Source of the DNA: Paramecium pentaurelia
Lineage: Eukaryota; Ciliophora; Oligohymenophorea; Peniculida; Parameciidae
NCBI GenBank assembly: GCA_905183005.1
Contig: CAJJDO010000009.1
Location: forward strand, 62,001-126,000
Reading direction: 5' to 3'
Length of the DNA stretch: 64,000 bases
Position numbers and translations under genes: made by a program. The notes beneath the pieces were generated by a model, which ran no database searches, was not told the origin of the DNA, and saw nothing but the letters and a program-made list of their open reading frames with translations. This document shows positions 60,535-64,000 of the stretch, piece after piece (within the stretch, counting starts at the first letter, position 1; the number at the start of each line of letters is the position of its first letter).

Positions 60535-62269
60535 ATGGCAATAACTGATAAACTTTGCTTTGGTTTCTCAACTGCAGCAATAATCATATATGTAAGCTTA
60601 TTTGCAATCACTAATATCCTTGGTTATGGTCCTGTTAACTAACCTATCAGCAATGGAAGTATATTTATAGGCCAATGTTAGAGTAATGCAATTTGATTTA
60701 CTTTCCGGATCCAAAAGATATTTCAAAGACTCTCTGTTTAGATGAATGTCCAAAAACAGGTGATAAAAAATTGTAATGTGATAATTGTTCTGGAAATATT
60801 ATAAATACAGATGAATGTATTATATTATTAATTAAATTAGACAATCATGGTTGTTTACCTACATTATATTCTTAATTATAATAAGTTATGCCTGCTTTGG
60901 AAACACCTAAACTCAATAACTTTACATTATCTTTGATTTCAAACAGTGAATTTGTTTTTACAGGACTAATATTACTACTATCAATTCTATATATAAATTA
61001 GAGAATATTCAGATAATATTTTTCACTTATTATTTCATTCTTAACTAATTTTTATCCATATTGTATATTATGGTTATCCATTATTATGGCAAATCGCTTG
61101 TCAACATTTCATGATATGGAAAAACTATAAAGAGCAGGAGAATCAAGATAATTAAATTAATAATCAATTGAAATCATAGTTCAAGCATTCAATTATAAAA
61201 CTATTTATACAATACTTTTATTGATCTTAATCAAAGTATTTATAGGATCTCTTATATCTTAATTCTTTAATTAAAATGATAAAGAGGGATATAGATTGAA
61301 AAGTTATATATCTTTGACAATAAGAAAGAATTTAGGATAATATACATTTAGATATAATTCTGTAATTTAATCACTTGTTATCATAAACTTTTTAGTAATG
61401 TATTATTCCATAACGTATTAATTAATTAAAGAATTTTAGTGGAGCATTAAGTATAGGTTCAATTGACTCAACAAAACCTGTTTATAGCCAATACTCTACT
61501 TCCATATTAGGAATTATCTTAGCTATTATATTATTTTGCCTTTTTGTTTATGCATCCAAAATATTAAGATTATATACTGATTATTTTATATACATTTTTT
61601 CATTAAAACAATTGCTATGGGAAGAAGAATAAAATATATAAATTTTAAAGTATTTATCAATTTGATATTTAAATAGAAATTCATTTGAAGTATTTGGAAC
61701 AATATCTCTACTAGCTTTTAAGCAAATCATTTATTCACCAAAAAGTTTAGGAATTAAACTTATGTATTTAATTAAAAAGCCTTAAATTGCTCATAAATGG
61801 GAGAATGATTTATCTTTATTAACCTCACTAACATTAGGTCGTTAAGTGTTTTATTTGACTCAAAATTAAGTAAATAATTAACCAATAGCTTCATATTAAT
61901 TATAAGAGAGTATAGATGCTTTAAATATATAGGATTTAGATATTGTTTATTTATTATGTATGAATAATTTAAATTATTATAATAGATTAATAAGCTGAAG
62001 CAATTCTTAGATATTCTGGATGGTCAATGGGATGTCTTATTGGAATTGTTAATTCACTCTTTGGTTGTGGTTTCTCCACTATTTTATTAATGATTCCATT
62101 GAGTTGTGATCTTAATTATGTGATCAGTGCATAATTAATTAAAGGATTTTTAACATTTGGATTGATCGAAGGAGATAAGGATGATGACAAATTGATGAAT
62201 TTTTATAAAACAATCATCTTAATTGAGAAAGAAGAATAATTGTCCAAGAAAAAATAATAATAACATTGA
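60535..62269 (+). CDS. Choline-transporter-like (CTL/SLC44 type) membrane protein
   Basis: 543 residues after removing introns 60659-60681, 61415-61439, 61650-61676 and 61958-61985; all four are required. A first membrane helix (AAIIIYVSLFAITNI) is followed by a cysteine-rich outer loop with QCNLIYFPDPKDISKTLCLDECPK, which matches the CTL pattern of Cys, YF-P and TxC-x2-CP. About eight further hydrophobic segments and a cytosolic Gln-rich end follow. CTL proteins move choline or related amines; with strong divergence in the later helices, the substrate is not assured. It is co-directional with its neighbours, 19 bases from the next start. Confidence 0.65.
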
Positions 62270-62288
62270 GTATAAATAATAAAATAAT

Positions 62289-64000
62289 ATGGATAAATAT
62301 CAAGTCTCATCAAGTGCAAGATTTATTTATGAAAAACATGAGCAGAATTTCAGAAACTCAATTTACACAGGAATATCATTCTTTCCATTTATTCTATTGC
62401 TGAAACTCATTTTTCAATGTACTTTCCTTACAATTGCAAGTGCATTAATCACTTCATTATTCTACTATCAAAACAAGTACAGATGGAGATATCTTATATA
62501 AATTATCCTCTGTGCTGCATAATTAGGGGAAATCTAAATATATTGTATTTAATCTCACATTTTCACTTTTTTAACCAATTTTATTCTTATCCCTTATTGG
62601 CCTATTTAGGTGTTATTTCAACTTCTAATAATACGTCAACTAAGTCATGCTTATTTATTCTTATTAATAATTACTCTTTTAAGGGCTTTTGAAATACTAA
62701 AAAGATATTTTTATGCTAAAATTTGCAGAATGAATGCAATTTAATAAGAGTATGAAGGTATGATATTAAATTTACCTCATCATATACTTTATTTAGATGA
62801 AAATTTAAATGAACTTTTTTCAAATAAACCAATAAAATTGATATCTTTTTCTTAACAATAAGTTACAGATTTTATAAAAAAGAAATATATAGGAATAATA
62901 CAATTAGAAACTAGTGATAAACAATTAATTGAATATCAAATTAAAGCATGGGAAGGTAATTTATTATTAATCCAAACCTATTTTTAAAATGAAGATGATT
63001 CATTTTTTATTGTAATGAACGAAAAGATTAATAAATTGTATACATTATTAAGTCAAGATTATACTAAATGGAATAATTTGAGAGCATTTAGGATGATTAA
63101 AGAATCTGATTTAAGTGCTTTAGGATAATGTTTATCTGAATGTCTTGATTTAGAGCATTTTATTATATCATAAATAATGCATCCTTCTTAAGAAATCACA
63201 TTATTTGATATCAAAATTTAATTATGTAATTTAATAGAATGTACTGTATTAAAATTATATGAACATTTTAATAAAATTAATTTAATATTTGAAAATGGTA
63301 TTCCAGAATTAGTGGCAGGTAACAAAAGATTACTTAAATTCATTTTATAAACATTACTCTATTCAACTAGATTTTGTGATAAATAAAAAGGTGAATTATC
63401 TATTAAATGCATAATATCTCAAATAAATTAAGAAAAATCAAGTTATGATTTAGAATTTACATTAATATTTACATGTACACCTTCTGTAATTAAATTATAT
63501 TCTTAAGTATTTGGATTACGTGATGCAAAATTAAATCAACATGAATAATTTTTAATTTATTGTCTTTAAATATGTAAATAATAAATGAAATTAAATCAAA
63601 ATGAATTTAAATTTTAAACTGATGGAGACAATGTTATTATTACATTTACTTTTTTAAGTTATATAACTAGTAATAAACCAGATCATATGTCATAATTTAC
63701 AGATATCACATTTTCTAGAATTGTTTTAAATGATTGTCATTATTAATGGAAAGAAAAAGTTTAAATATTACCTACTAAATTCATGTTAGATTCTTAAATA
63801 AGAAAAAGTTTATAAACTTCTACAAATAATGAAATATTGCCACAATAAATAAATAAGAAAATAGATATAAATTTTCCTGAAATAAGAGATGAACTTATCT
63901 TATTGTTAGAGACCACTCTTGAAGATGCAAGAGATAAAGGTATCTTAGATTAGATAGTTATAGATTTATCAGATAATAATGATAAATTTGCAATAAGTGT
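62289..64000 (+). CDS. Degenerate membrane histidine-kinase-like protein, partial
   Basis: 571 codons open to the window edge, without introns. Four to five hydrophobic segments (residues 20-150) are followed by a PAS-like stretch (MILNLPHHILYLDENLNEL), a helical region in the place of the dimerisation domain, and a GHKL ATPase-like fold. The N-box position reads GNKRLLKFILQTLLYSTRFCDKQKGELSI; the segment corresponding to the G2 box reads KLNQHEQFLIYCLQICKQ and lacks the glycines, and no acceptor H-box is evident. The end (RDELILLLETTLEDARDKG) may begin a receiver-like domain. It looks like a catalytically dead hybrid-kinase relative acting as a sensor or scaffold. Confidence 0.65.

Noticed and set aside
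1..64000. Transposon, integrated virus or CRISPR array
   Set aside because: No transposase, integrase, reverse transcriptase, capsid gene or regularly spaced repeat array was found on either strand.

Overview
The window is a piece of ciliate somatic (macronuclear) genome, most probably a Paramecium of the aurelia group. Four signs support this. Every long reading frame is closed only by TGA, while TAA and TAG sit inside conserved proteins where glutamine is expected. The genes are cut by tiny GT...AG introns of 20-29 nt. The DNA is very AT-rich and densely packed with genes on both strands. A tRNA-Gln with anticodon CUA (the UAG reader) is encoded at 1936-2007. All gene models below use this code; standard-code ORFs are mostly shadows.

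Layout. 1-1.9 kb: ciliary CFAP91 (minus, runs off the left edge), then tRNA-Gln(CUA). 2.5-6.7 kb: a calcium-dependent protein kinase, an unknown protein starting Met-Gly, and a small type I membrane protein, all plus strand and tightly spaced. 6.8-15.3 kb: one giant minus-strand gene for a Paramecium-surface-antigen-like protein (signal peptide, about 40 eight-cysteine repeats, hydrophobic C-terminus). 15.7-18.2 kb: a protein kinase and ribosomal protein L7. 18.5-27.1 kb: an apparently perfect 2,481-bp inverted repeat, each arm carrying a complete TFIIB-like gene, around a coiled-coil gene. 27.1-36.5 kb: a broken gene fragment, two more kinases of one family, a coiled-coil protein, beta-carbonic anhydrase and a CFAP97/hemingway-like protein. 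37.2-40.1 kb: a tentative EF-hand-like gene and a Sec12/PREB-like WD protein. 40.1-45.6 kb: a tandem pair of cyclic-nucleotide-gated-type K+ channels with added zinc knuckles. 46.3-54.3 kb: a Gln-rich coiled-coil protein, MORN protein, ankyrin protein, helical repeat-like protein, tubulin cofactor A, a secreted CAP-domain protein and an ataxin-2-like protein. 55-64 kb: three multi-pass membrane proteins on the plus strand (TmcB-like, choline-transporter-like, degenerate histidine-kinase-like; the last runs off the right edge).

The gene set is mainly ciliary structure (CFAP91, CFAP97-like, tubulin cofactor A) and calcium/membrane signalling (CDPK, three related kinases, K+ channels, TmcB-like, histidine-kinase-like).

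Assembly caveats. Four single Ns (22148, 27141, 28808, 39041) mark joins. At three of them the sequence after the N repeats the preceding 1.11-1.17 kb exactly, which is what unmerged overlapping contig ends look like. These duplicate parts of three genes and are probably not biological. The fourth N falls exactly at the end of the inverted repeat and interrupts a gene. No transposon, CRISPR array, telomere or rRNA was seen. All readings were done by eye; intron positions are given where they could be checked.
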